From Flavisolibacter ginsengisoli DSM 18119 (GTDB taxonomy: Bacteria > Bacteroidota > Bacteroidia > Chitinophagales > Chitinophagaceae), in assembly GCF_900129295.1 (NCBI RefSeq), contig NZ_FQUU01000004.1, forward strand, positions 186,001-250,000: 64,000 nt of DNA. Direction: 5' to 3'. Below the pieces are notes generated by a model. It was given only the letters and a program-made list of their open reading frames with translations. It had not been told where the DNA came from and made no database searches. Both the position numbers and the translations under genes were made by a program. This document shows, one piece after another, positions 9,056-18,105 of this stretch; within the stretch, counting starts at the first letter, position 1, and each line of letters begins with the position of its first letter.

Positions 9056-9063
9056 TATTTTTG
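9056..9063 (+). promoter_or_regulatory. -7 box TATTTTTG for mutS
   Basis: Exact TAnnTTTG ending 10 bases before the mutS ATG, implying a leader of only a few nucleotides. Confidence 0.55.
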
Positions 9064-9073
9064 CCCCAATCAC

Positions 9074-11671
9074 ATGAGCAAGGCACAAACTAGCGAAACA
9101 CCTTTGATGCAGCAGCATAAAGCTATAAAGGCAAAATATCCTGATGCTATCCTATTATTTCGTGTTGGAGATTTTTATGAAACTTTCGGTGGAGATGCTA
9201 TCATTGCTTCCCAGGTTTTGGGAATAACCCTTACCAAAAGAAACAATGGTTCGGCTTCAGAAAATGAATTGGCCGGATTCCCCCACCATGCCCTGGATAC
9301 CTACCTCCATAAATTGGTAAAAGCCGGTTACCGGGTAGCTATATGTGATCAGTTGGAAGACCCAAAAACTGTAAAAGGAATTGTTAAGCGGGGAGTTACT
9401 GAAATGGTTACACCTGGCACAGCTACAAATGATAAGCTTTTAGATTTAAGCTCCAATAATTTCCTGGCAGCGCTTCATGCAAGTGATGAAAAATACGGAA
9501 TGGCCTTTCTTGATATTTCCACGGGAGAATTTTTTATAGCAGAAGGTGATAAGGAATATGCTGATAAACTTCTAAGTGGCTTTAAACCTGCTGAGGTAAT
9601 CTTTCAACGCCACCACCAAAAGAAATTTAAGGAAGAATTTGGTTCCCGTTATTATACATATACCCTTGATGAATGGATTTTTCAACAAACCTATGCAGAA
9701 GAAAGTCTTTTAAAACATTTTGGAACACATTCACTAAAAGGTTTCGGGGTGGAAGGTTTAAATTTTGGTTTGGTTGCAGCAGGTGCCATCCTGCATTATT
9801 TAAAAGAAACAGAACACCCTAATCTTCAACATATAACCTCCATTCAGCGACTGGAGCAGAATGATTATCTGTGGATGGATAAATTTACCATTCGAAACCT
9901 GGAATTGTTGTATAGTAATGTGGAGAATGGAAATACCCTCCTTAAAGTAATTGACAATACCTGTACCCCAATGGGTGCACGATTATTGAAACGATGGGTG
10001 GTATTTCCTTTAAAGGATATACATAAGATCAATGAACGGCTTGATGTAGTGGAATACCTTATTCTGCATACAGACTTACGAAATAAATTCCTGCATGCCA
10101 TGCGCCAGTGCGGTGATATGGAAAGATTGGTTTCTAAAATTCCATTAAAAAAAATAAACCCAAGGGAATTATTACAATTAGCAAGGGCGCTGCGTCAGAT
10201 TGATGTTGTAAAAGAATTGGCCAGTAATACTCCAAATGAATACCTGCAGCGTCTTGCTGATACATTGAACCCCTGCCATTTTATTGCCGATAAAATTGTC
10301 AAAGAGATCATCGATAATCCACCTGCCCTGGCTAATAAAGGTGGCTTTATCAATAAGCAAGTTAGCGAGGAATTGGATGACCTGAGAAGTATTGCACATC
10401 ATGGAAAGGAATACTTACTTCAATTGCAACAAAAAGAAGCTGAGCGCACAGGTATCTCATCTCTTAAAATCAGTTATAATAATGTATTTGGTTATTATCT
10501 GGAGGTGACCAATTCACATAAAAGCAAGGTTCCTGTTGAATGGATGCGCAAGCAAACCCTTGCTAATGCCGAAAGATATATAACTCCGGAGCTAAAAGAA
10601 TATGAAGAAAAGATCACAGGTGCAGAAGACAAGATGCTCCAGTTGGAACTACAATTATTTGATAGCCTGATCAATGAATTGTTTGATTTTCTCTCCTGCA
10701 TTCAGATCAATGCCCAGATGATCGCCACATTAGATTGCCTAACTTGTTTTGCGCACAATTCCTTGCAATTCAATTATAAAAAACCTCAACTACATACAGG
10801 CGACGAGCTACATATAAAAAATGGCCGCCATCCTGTCATCGAAAGAACACTACCTCCTTCAGAATCTTATATTGGAAATGACGTAGGATTTAATAAATCA
10901 GATCACCAGATCATTATTCTCACTGGTCCCAACATGAGTGGTAAGTCAGCCCTGCTTAGGCAAACTGGCCTGATCACGCTGATGGCACATATGGGAAGTT
11001 TTGTGCCTGCTGATGAAGCTTTCATTTCACTTACCGATAAAATATTTACAAGGGTTGGTGCTTCAGATAATCTCAGTGCCGGCGAATCGACATTTATGGT
11101 TGAAATGAATGAAACCGCTTCAATAATCAATAATATCAGTAGCAGTTGCCTGATCCTGCTTGATGAAATAGGCAGAGGAACCTCCACCTATGATGGCATT
11201 TCAATAGCCTGGAGTATTGCAGAATACCTGCATAATGCACCCACACAACCCAAGACATTTTTTGCTACTCATTATCATGAGTTGAATGAATTGGAAAATA
11301 AACTTCCCAGAGTTAAGAATTACCATGTTACCAATAAAGAAATCGGCAACAAGGTAATTTTCCTTCGCAAATTAGCACCTGGTGGAAGTACACATAGCTT
11401 TGGAATCCATGTGGCCAGGATGGCAGGCATGCCACCTGATCTTATAGAAAGAGCAAAGGAAGTTTTGGCACAATTGGAAGCCATGCATGCAGATGAAAGA
11501 GTAGAAAACGTCAAATCATTATCAGCCCCCAGGGTACAATTGAGCATTTTTGATGCCCATACCCAAACATTTGAAGATATACGTAAGATGCTGGGGAATA
11601 TTGATATCAACAGGCTTACGCCAGTAGAAGCCTTATTAAAACTTAGCGAAATCAAAAACCTATTGAAGTAA
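9074..11671 (+). CDS. mutS: DNA mismatch repair protein MutS
   Basis: An 865-aa protein that recognises mismatches and small loops and starts methyl-independent mismatch repair with MutL. The N-terminal mismatch-reading motif is intact (GDFYETF, the Phe-x-Glu finger). Walker A is GPNMSGKSALLRQ near residue 618. The Walker B/ABC signature is DEIGRGTSTYDG, followed by the conserved ATHYHEL. Connector, lever and clamp domains fill the middle. Length matches canonical MutS1. No mutL is in the window. Confidence 0.97.
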   Translation: MSKAQTSETPLMQQHKAIKAKYPDAILLFRVGDFYETFGGDAIIASQVLGITLTKRNNGSASENELAGFPHHALDTYLHKLVKAGYRVAICDQLEDPKTVKGIVKRGVTEMVTPGTATNDKLLDLSSNNFLAALHASDEKYGMAFLDISTGEFFIAEGDKEYADKLLSGFKPAEVIFQRHHQKKFKEEFGSRYYTYTLDEWIFQQTYAEESLLKHFGTHSLKGFGVEGLNFGLVAAGAILHYLKETEHPNLQHITSIQRLEQNDYLWMDKFTIRNLELLYSNVENGNTLLKVIDNTCTPMGARLLKRWVVFPLKDIHKINERLDVVEYLILHTDLRNKFLHAMRQCGDMERLVSKIPLKKINPRELLQLARALRQIDVVKELASNTPNEYLQRLADTLNPCHFIADKIVKEIIDNPPALANKGGFINKQVSEELDDLRSIAHHGKEYLLQLQQKEAERTGISSLKISYNNVFGYYLEVTNSHKSKVPVEWMRKQTLANAERYITPELKEYEEKITGAEDKMLQLELQLFDSLINELFDFLSCIQINAQMIATLDCLTCFAHNSLQFNYKKPQLHTGDELHIKNGRHPVIERTLPPSESYIGNDVGFNKSDHQIIILTGPNMSGKSALLRQTGLITLMAHMGSFVPADEAFISLTDKIFTRVGASDNLSAGESTFMVEMNETASIINNISSSCLILLDEIGRGTSTYDGISIAWSIAEYLHNAPTQPKTFFATHYHELNELENKLPRVKNYHVTNKEIGNKVIFLRKLAPGGSTHSFGIHVARMAGMPPDLIERAKEVLAQLEAMHADERVENVKSLSAPRVQLSIFDAHTQTFEDIRKMLGNIDINRLTPVEALLKLSEIKNLLK

Positions 11672-11738
11672 CTGCCTACAATATCTATTACCCATATAAA
11701 AATAGAACTTGTTCATTCCTGCAACGTTGAATAGTTAC

Positions 11739-12158
11739 TTAAGGTTGTGGCTTGTCAAACCATACCCTTAATTCATTATTCCAGTCTCCGTTGTAATTAA
11801 TGAATAGTTCCTCTCCTGGTTCTACTGCTTTCACTGTTTTGACCGTTATGGTTTGTTTTTTAAAATTCATTTCATATTCACAATTTGACTTATAGGAATG
11901 ATTATATAAGGGAATATACCCCAGGGCCATGCAGCATTCCTGTCTTTTTTCACCCCATTCAAAAATATAATCATGAAGCAAGGTTTGATCAATTAACTCC
12001 CTATCCTTAGCACTCATAACAATCACAGGAGAAATTTCAATGATCGTATTGGGTTTTAAAAAACACCGGGTAAAAACTCCCCTGCCCATATCCTTCGATT
12101 TATCTACATATATATCCTCGGAAATGAAATTATTACCCACTCGTTTTGAATTTTGCAC
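11739..12158 (-). CDS. SET-domain protein (putative lysine methyltransferase)
   Basis: A 139-aa protein consisting almost only of a SET domain. It shows the start motif GRGVFT, the pseudoknot motifs YNHSYKSNC (usual NHSxxPN) and GEELFINY (usual GEELTxxY). SET proteins transfer a methyl group from AdoMet to protein lysine. Bacterial targets are mostly unknown. There are no pre- or post-SET zinc cysteines. The start is GTG at 12158. It is divergent from mgtE with about 54 bases between the genes. Confidence 0.85.
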   Translation of the reverse strand: MQNSKRVGNNFISEDIYVDKSKDMGRGVFTRCFLKPNTIIEISPVIVMSAKDRELIDQTLLHDYIFEWGEKRQECCMALGYIPLYNHSYKSNCEYEMNFKKQTITVKTVKAVEPGEELFINYNGDWNNELRVWFDKPQP

Positions 12159-12199
12159 AAATTAATTTCACTAAATCATATTGAGATATAATCCATCCC

Positions 12200-12207
12200 T
12201 AATTTTG
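12200..12207 (+). promoter_or_regulatory. -7 box TAATTTTG for mgtE
   Basis: Exact TAnnTTTG with only 5 bases before the mgtE ATG at 12213. The transcript would begin at or next to the start codon. Confidence 0.6.
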
Positions 12208-12212
12208 AAAAT

Positions 12213-13592
12213 ATGTCAGTGGAACTTTTGAAGGAACAATTGGAACAGGTGATCCATTCTGGTGATCCATTGCAGATTCGTGACTTGCTTGACAGCCAGA
12301 ATATCAGTGATGTCGCGGATCTTGTTTATGAAATGCCTGATTATGAAAGTCAGATCATTACCGCCATGTCTGTGCATAGGGCTGCCGGGGTATTTAAGAT
12401 ACTTGAATTCCCAACACAGCAAACGATCATTCAAACACTACCTCCAACTAAAACGGCAGAGCTTCTTAATGAACTGCCACCAGATGACAGAACGGATTTT
12501 TTGGAAGAACTGCCCAGCAGCGCGGTCAGGGAACTCATCAAATTACTTGACAATGAGGAAAGAAAAATAACATTATCTCTCCTTGGCTATCCTGAAAACA
12601 GCGTAGGCAGGCTCATGACGCCAGATTATGTATACGTTTATGAGAATAACACTGTTCAACAGGTATTGGAAACCATTCGAAGAGTGGGGAAAAATAGTGA
12701 GACCATTGATGTAATCTATGTTATCAACAATAAGGGTGAACTTTTGGATGATATAAGAATTCGTGAATTCATTTTAGCAACGCCAGATAAAAAAGTGATT
12801 GATTTAATGGATAACCGTGTTGTAGCTTTAAATGCTTATGACGACCAGGAGGTAGCCAATGAGGCTTTTAAGATGAATAACCGCGTAGCCCTTCCGGTGG
12901 TAAGCAATAGTAATAAATTACTTGGTATTGTAACCATTGATGATATACTTTGGGTAGCAAGTGAGGAGTTTAGTGAAGATATTCAAAAGATCGGTGGTAC
13001 TGCTGCACTTGATCAGCCTTACCTTGAAATGCCTTTATTTCAACTTTTTAAAAAACGTATTGGATGGCTGGTGGTACTTTTTCTTGGAGAAATGCTTACT
13101 GCTACGGCAATGGCCTATTTTGAAGATGAAATTGCCCGCGCAACAGTTTTGGCTTTATTCATACCTCTAATTATCTCTAGTGGGGGCAATAGTGGATCGC
13201 AGGCCTCTACCCTAATTATCCAGGCAATGGCTGTTGGGGAAATTAGTCTTCGCGACTGGTGGCGTGTTATGCGAAGGGAGATCCTCTCAGGCCTATTGCT
13301 TGGATCTGTACTGGGAATAATAGGCTTTTTCAGGATCTTTGTATGGAACAGCATCAACCCTAATTTATATGGAGTTCATTGGATGCTTGTAGGCATTACA
13401 GTAGGTTTTGCTCTTCTCGGAGTTGTTCTTTGGGGTACCCTTTGTGGTAGTATGTTGCCAATGGTATTAAAACGGCTTGGGGCTGACCCGGCGGTGAGTT
13501 CTGCACCTTTTGTTGCTACCCTTGTTGATGTTACAGGTTTGATTATTTACTTTTCAGTTGCCTTTTTTACATTAAGTGGCAAATTATTATAA
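12213..13592 (+). CDS. mgtE: Magnesium transporter MgtE
   Basis: A 459-aa Mg2+ channel/transporter of the inner membrane. The MgtE N domain (about residues 25-130, with repeats such as LLNELPPDDRTDFLEELP) is followed by two CBS domains (about 130-255, MTPDYVYVYENN and VDDILW-like ends) that sense Mg2+ in known members. A five-helix membrane domain from about residue 275 carries the pore motif SGGNSGSQASTL. Length and domain order are typical. Confidence 0.93.
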   Translation: MSVELLKEQLEQVIHSGDPLQIRDLLDSQNISDVADLVYEMPDYESQIITAMSVHRAAGVFKILEFPTQQTIIQTLPPTKTAELLNELPPDDRTDFLEELPSSAVRELIKLLDNEERKITLSLLGYPENSVGRLMTPDYVYVYENNTVQQVLETIRRVGKNSETIDVIYVINNKGELLDDIRIREFILATPDKKVIDLMDNRVVALNAYDDQEVANEAFKMNNRVALPVVSNSNKLLGIVTIDDILWVASEEFSEDIQKIGGTAALDQPYLEMPLFQLFKKRIGWLVVLFLGEMLTATAMAYFEDEIARATVLALFIPLIISSGGNSGSQASTLIIQAMAVGEISLRDWWRVMRREILSGLLLGSVLGIIGFFRIFVWNSINPNLYGVHWMLVGITVGFALLGVVLWGTLCGSMLPMVLKRLGADPAVSSAPFVATLVDVTGLIIYFSVAFFTLSGKLL

Positions 13593-13678
13593 TTGCCAAT
13601 CAGACAGTAATTTTTGGGGTCTCAGTCTTTTTATAGATTTTCGCAACGCTTATTAATAGAAAATTAAATTCAACACTT

Positions 13679-15514
13679 ATGTGTGGTATCGTCGCGTATA
13701 TTGGACCCAGGGAAGCTTATCCAATAATATTAAAAGGGCTAAAAAGATTAGAATACCGTGGTTATGACAGTGCAGGTGTAGCCTTATTAAACTCGGGATT
13801 GAAAGTTTATAAAAAGAAAGGAAGGGTCTCTGAATTGGAAGAAAGTCTGCAAGGCGTTGATCTACATGCCCATATTGGTATAGGTCACACCCGTTGGGCA
13901 ACACATGGTGAACCCAATGATCGCAATGCTCATCCTCACACCTCCGCCAGTGGAAATCTTGCAATGATTCATAATGGCATCATTGAAAATTATGCACAAT
14001 TAAAAAAAGAGCTTACTAAAAAGGGTTACACATTTAAAAGTGATACTGATACTGAGGTGCTTTTAAATTTTATAGAAGATATTCAAACAAATAACAATTG
14101 TTCTTTAGAGGAAGCTGTCCGAATTGCACTTAAAAGAGTTGTAGGAGCTTATGTTATAGTATTGATTAACAAAAACGATCCTGATACCCTTATAGCTGCG
14201 CGTAAAGGAAGCCCCCTGGTAATAGGAATAGGTAAGAACGAACATTTCCTGGCCTCTGATGCATCTCCAATTATTGAATACACAAAGGAGGTTGTGTATG
14301 TGAATGATTATGAGATAGCCATAATAAAACAAGATGAATTAATCTTAAAGAATCTTGGTAATGAAAGACAAACGCCTTTTATTACAAAACTAGACATGGA
14401 ATTAGCCGCAATAGAAAAAGGGGGCTACGACCATTTCATGCTCAAGGAAATTTTTGAGCAACCGCAAACCATTTATGACTGCCTGAGAGGAAGACTGGAT
14501 GCGCAAGCTGGCACCATTACGATGAGCGGCATTCAAAAATATGCCGAGCAGATAAGTAATGCGAATAGGATCATTATAGTTGCTTGTGGAACAAGCTGGC
14601 ATGCAGGTCTTGTGGCTGAATATATATTTGAGGAATTGTGCCGCATTAATGTGGAAGTGGAATATGCTTCAGAATTTAGATATCGCAATCCTGTTATAAA
14701 TAAGGGTGATGTTATAATTGCGATATCACAAAGTGGAGAAACTGCAGATACGCTTGTCGCAATTGAGAATGCAAAAGCAAAAGGAGCACTCATACTGGGA
14801 GTAGTCAATGTGGTTGGTTCTTCAATTGCACGTATATCGGATGCAGGAGCATATACACATGCCGGACCGGAAATTGGCGTTGCTTCTACCAAGGCCTTTA
14901 CTGCACAATTAGCAGTTCTTACAATGATTGCACTAAAAATAGGTTATGAGAAAGGTACCCTTGACCATGACAGGTATATGCAGTTATTGCAGGAGCTGGA
15001 TGCTATACCTGATAAGGTAACAGAAGTCTTAAGGTCAAAAGATAACATCCAGGCAATTGCTGAGAAATATAAAGATGCAAAGGATGCTTTGTACCTTGGA
15101 AGAGGATACAATTTTCCTGTAGCTTTGGAAGGAGCATTAAAATTAAAAGAGATATCTTATATACATGCAGAAGGATACCCGGCTGCTGAGATGAAACATG
15201 GCCCTATTGCACTAGTTGACGAAGATTTACCAGTGGTATTTGTAGCTACAAAGGATTCTTATCATGAGAAAGTTGTCAGCAATATGCAGGAAATCAAGGC
15301 ACGTAAGGGAAAGATTATCGCAGTCATTAATGAAGGTGACGAGCAAAGTTCGGCCCTTGCCCAGGATATCATTACGATTCCTCAGGCAGATGAAATCGTT
15401 GCGCCTATGCTTAGTGCCATTCCTATGCAATTATTGGCTTATTACATTGGAATAGCAAAAGGATATGATGTTGATAAGCCTAGAAATCTTGCCAAATCAG
15501 TGACAGTAGAATAA
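13679..15514 (+). CDS. glmS: Glutamine--fructose-6-phosphate aminotransferase (isomerizing)
   Basis: A 611-aa GlmS that makes glucosamine-6-phosphate from fructose-6-phosphate and glutamine, the entry to peptidoglycan and LPS amino sugars. The N-terminal class II glutaminase begins MCGIVAYIG with the nucleophile Cys2. Two SIS domains follow, with CGTSWHAG and SQSGETADT binding sugar phosphate. The C-terminus KPRNLAKSVTVE is canonical. No glmS ribozyme was seen upstream. DUF4954 follows 34 bases downstream. Confidence 0.97.
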   Translation: MCGIVAYIGPREAYPIILKGLKRLEYRGYDSAGVALLNSGLKVYKKKGRVSELEESLQGVDLHAHIGIGHTRWATHGEPNDRNAHPHTSASGNLAMIHNGIIENYAQLKKELTKKGYTFKSDTDTEVLLNFIEDIQTNNNCSLEEAVRIALKRVVGAYVIVLINKNDPDTLIAARKGSPLVIGIGKNEHFLASDASPIIEYTKEVVYVNDYEIAIIKQDELILKNLGNERQTPFITKLDMELAAIEKGGYDHFMLKEIFEQPQTIYDCLRGRLDAQAGTITMSGIQKYAEQISNANRIIIVACGTSWHAGLVAEYIFEELCRINVEVEYASEFRYRNPVINKGDVIIAISQSGETADTLVAIENAKAKGALILGVVNVVGSSIARISDAGAYTHAGPEIGVASTKAFTAQLAVLTMIALKIGYEKGTLDHDRYMQLLQELDAIPDKVTEVLRSKDNIQAIAEKYKDAKDALYLGRGYNFPVALEGALKLKEISYIHAEGYPAAEMKHGPIALVDEDLPVVFVATKDSYHEKVVSNMQEIKARKGKIIAVINEGDEQSSALAQDIITIPQADEIVAPMLSAIPMQLLAYYIGIAKGYDVDKPRNLAKSVTVE

Positions 15515-15548
15515 ATGACTACGTAAACAAAAGCTTAAAGTAGGTAAG

Positions 15549-17759
15549 ATGAACGAGATCATAAAAAGACCTCTCCGATCAATAGGATACAATTTTATTA
15601 AGGAGGAATTCCTCTCCGAAGGTAACGATGAATATTACCTGCGAAATAAACAAAATAAAAGCGGTATACATTACCGAAATCTTACTGCTTACGAGATAGA
15701 AGTGCTCGTTCGTAATAATAATACTTCAGATGATTGGAATAAATTGCATGTATCAGATGCTTTCACCCCTGAACTGGTCAAAAACTGTAAGTTCTTTGGC
15801 CTTGTACGCATAGGTAAGCTGGAGGCAATTTCTTTGGAGTATCATAATGTGTGCATGCCTGTTGGTCTATACAACAGCACTATTATTAGTTGTGATTTTG
15901 GAGACAACGTTGTTATAAATAATGTTAACTACATCTCTCATTATATTGTTGGCAACGAGGCGATGATCTCAAATGTCCATGAATTGCATGTTACTGATCA
16001 TGCCAAATTTGGGAATGGCATATTGAAGGAAGGGGAGCAGGAGAATATTCGGGTATGGGTTGAGGTTTGTAATGAAAATGCAGGCCGCAAGATCCTACCT
16101 TTCAATGGTATGCTTCCTGGGGATGCATACCTGTGGTCAAAATATAGAGACGATGACGAGTTAATGGAGAAATTCAAACAACTCACGGAAAAACAATTTG
16201 ATAAACTTAGAGGGTATTATGGCAAGATTGGTGACAGATGTGTGATCAAGAACACAAGCATTATCAAAGATGTATGGATCGGTAGCGACGCTTATATAAA
16301 GGGGGCAAATAAACTGAAAAATCTTACCATTAATTCAAATCCCATGGCCCAATCGCAAATTGGTGAAGGATGTGAACTGGTAAATGGCATCATCGATTAC
16401 GGTTGTCGTATATTCTATGGAGTAAAAGCTGTCAGGTTTGTAATGGGTTCCAATTCCCAGTTAAAATATGGAGCAAGATTGATCAATTCCTTCCTGGGTA
16501 ATAACTCAACGATCTCCTGTTGCGAAGTGCTCAATTCATTGATCTTCCCGGCTCATGAACAACATCATAATAATTCTTTTTTATGTGCAGCACTTGTAAT
16601 GGGCCAGAGCAATATCGCTGCAGGTGCAACCATTGGTTCCAATCACAACAGCCGGGCAGCAGATGGTGAATTTGTTAGTGCAAGGGGATTTTGGCCAGGG
16701 CTTTGTGTAAGCCTTAAACACAATTCAAAATTTGCAACATTTACTCTACTGGCCAAGGGAGATTACCCAAACGAATTAAATATTCCTCTACCGTTTAGTC
16801 TTGTAAGCAATGATGAAAGCAAAGACAGGTTAATTGTTATGCCTGCCTATTGGTTTATGTATAACTTATATGCTCTTGCCCGTAATGAAACAAAGTACCT
16901 TGACAGGGATATAAGACCGGAAAAAATCCAATTCATTGAATATGATTGCCTGGCGCCTGATAGTATTAATGAAATATTTTCAGCAGTAAGCTTATTGAAA
17001 AAATTAGTGGCACGGGCATACGACCCATCCTTATCCAGTGATACAGTTTCCGAAACCACTCTTGAACACAAAGGTGAAGCCATCTTAAATGATCAGACCA
17101 TTGATTTTAGTAAGCTGGAGATAGTAGCCCATGGTTTTGAAAATAATACTCGTCCGGTAATTATAATAAAAGCAAAAGAAGCATATTTTGTATACAAAAG
17201 ACTGATTGTTTATTATGCGGCAGTTAACCTGCTTAGATATGTTGAAGACAATAAGATCCTGACTTTTGAATCCCTTGTTGATTCATTGCCTGCAGAACCA
17301 ATACGTTTGAGTTGGGCCAATATAGGTGGACAATTGATGCCAGAACCTTCCGTATCGACCTTGTTAAATAGCATAAAAACCGGAAACATTCAAAGTTGGG
17401 AGGAAGTACACGATTTTTACCGTATAAATGGCGCTTTATATAAAGATCAGAAATTACAGCACGCCTATGCTTCACTCATGGAAATGGCAAAACCTCCATC
17501 AAAACGATTAACCAAAGATCTTTTTAAGCAAATTCTGGATGAAGCCCTGGCTACTAAAGAATGGATGACTGAAAATATTTATACTTCAAGGGCTAAAGAT
17601 TACCAGAATTACTTCAAGAAAATGGTTTATGATTCAGAAAAAGAAATGGAAGCCGTAGTTGGCAAACTGGAAGACAATTCCTTTATTAACCAGCAGAATG
17701 AAGAATTAGCAACCTTCAGAAAACGGGTACAAAACTTACTATTAAACTTCTCACTATAA
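15549..17759 (+). CDS. DUF4954 family hexapeptide-repeat protein
   Basis: A 736-aa Bacteroidota protein resembling the DUF4954 family. Several stretches have the loose [LIV]-G-x(4) periodicity of left-handed beta-helix acyl/nucleotidyl transferases, for example FGDNVVINNV and IGDRCVIKN, and then IGSNHNSRAADGEF. The C-terminal third is alpha-helical. No function is established. Location directly after glmS suggests an amino-sugar or envelope-precursor link, which is inference. The start is ATG 15549, and a terminator follows the stop. Confidence 0.85.
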   Translation: MNEIIKRPLRSIGYNFIKEEFLSEGNDEYYLRNKQNKSGIHYRNLTAYEIEVLVRNNNTSDDWNKLHVSDAFTPELVKNCKFFGLVRIGKLEAISLEYHNVCMPVGLYNSTIISCDFGDNVVINNVNYISHYIVGNEAMISNVHELHVTDHAKFGNGILKEGEQENIRVWVEVCNENAGRKILPFNGMLPGDAYLWSKYRDDDELMEKFKQLTEKQFDKLRGYYGKIGDRCVIKNTSIIKDVWIGSDAYIKGANKLKNLTINSNPMAQSQIGEGCELVNGIIDYGCRIFYGVKAVRFVMGSNSQLKYGARLINSFLGNNSTISCCEVLNSLIFPAHEQHHNNSFLCAALVMGQSNIAAGATIGSNHNSRAADGEFVSARGFWPGLCVSLKHNSKFATFTLLAKGDYPNELNIPLPFSLVSNDESKDRLIVMPAYWFMYNLYALARNETKYLDRDIRPEKIQFIEYDCLAPDSINEIFSAVSLLKKLVARAYDPSLSSDTVSETTLEHKGEAILNDQTIDFSKLEIVAHGFENNTRPVIIIKAKEAYFVYKRLIVYYAAVNLLRYVEDNKILTFESLVDSLPAEPIRLSWANIGGQLMPEPSVSTLLNSIKTGNIQSWEEVHDFYRINGALYKDQKLQHAYASLMEMAKPPSKRLTKDLFKQILDEALATKEWMTENIYTSRAKDYQNYFKKMVYDSEKEMEAVVGKLEDNSFINQQNEELATFRKRVQNLLLNFSL

Positions 17760-17787
17760 AAAAAAGCCCCTTAAAAAGGGGCCTTTC
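17760..17787. terminator. Bidirectional terminator
   Basis: Stem AAGCCCCTT/AAGGGGC with A- and T-rich flanks. On the minus strand it ends in about eight Ts. It serves the convergent DUF4954 and small lipoprotein genes. Confidence 0.8.
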
Positions 17788-17804
17788 AATATCTATTTTA
17801 CAGC

Positions 17805-18017
17805 TTACTTTTTAGTGCTGTCTACAGTAGTAGTAGTTGTTTTCTTTGTAGAATCAACTGTAGTAGTAGCTGTAGAATCAGTTACTGTTGGGGTAACTAC
17901 AGTAGAATCAGTTGTTGTGGTGGTTGTTGTTGAATCAGCAGTAGTTTTGTTTTCGCTGCTGTTGCTGCAAGCAACTAAACCGCCTGCGATAGCGATGATG
18001 GCAAGAAATTTTTTCAT
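17805..18017 (-). CDS. Small threonine-rich lipoprotein
   Basis: A 70-aa protein with a signal peptide ending in the lipobox GLVACS, so it is predicted to be lipidated at the cysteine. The mature part is almost entirely Thr, Ser, Asp, Val and Lys, with a tandem VDSTKK..VDSTKK repeat at the C-terminus. It probably forms an unstructured, possibly O-glycosylated tail; Bacteroidota glycosylate D(S/T) motifs, and DST/DSTV/DSTA occur repeatedly here. Function is unknown. A -7 box lies 34 bases upstream. Confidence 0.75.
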   Translation of the reverse strand: MKKFLAIIAIAGGLVACSNSSENKTTADSTTTTTTTDSTVVTPTVTDSTATTTVDSTKKTTTTTVDSTKK

Positions 18018-18051
18018 TGTACTTTTTAAATATTTAGTTAACTAATGGGCG

Positions 18052-18059
18052 CAAAGGTA
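18052..18059 (-). promoter_or_regulatory. -7 box TACCTTTG for the small lipoprotein
   Basis: Exact TAnnTTTG on the minus strand, 34 bases before the ATG at 18017. Confidence 0.5.
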
Positions 18060-18105
18060 ACGGCTCAAACGAATTATCCAAATTTTGAGTGTTATTTTCC
18101 CTCTT

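Noticed and set aside
13593-13678. glmS ribozyme upstream of glmS
   Set aside because: The leader is only about 86 bases and lacks the conserved ribozyme core.
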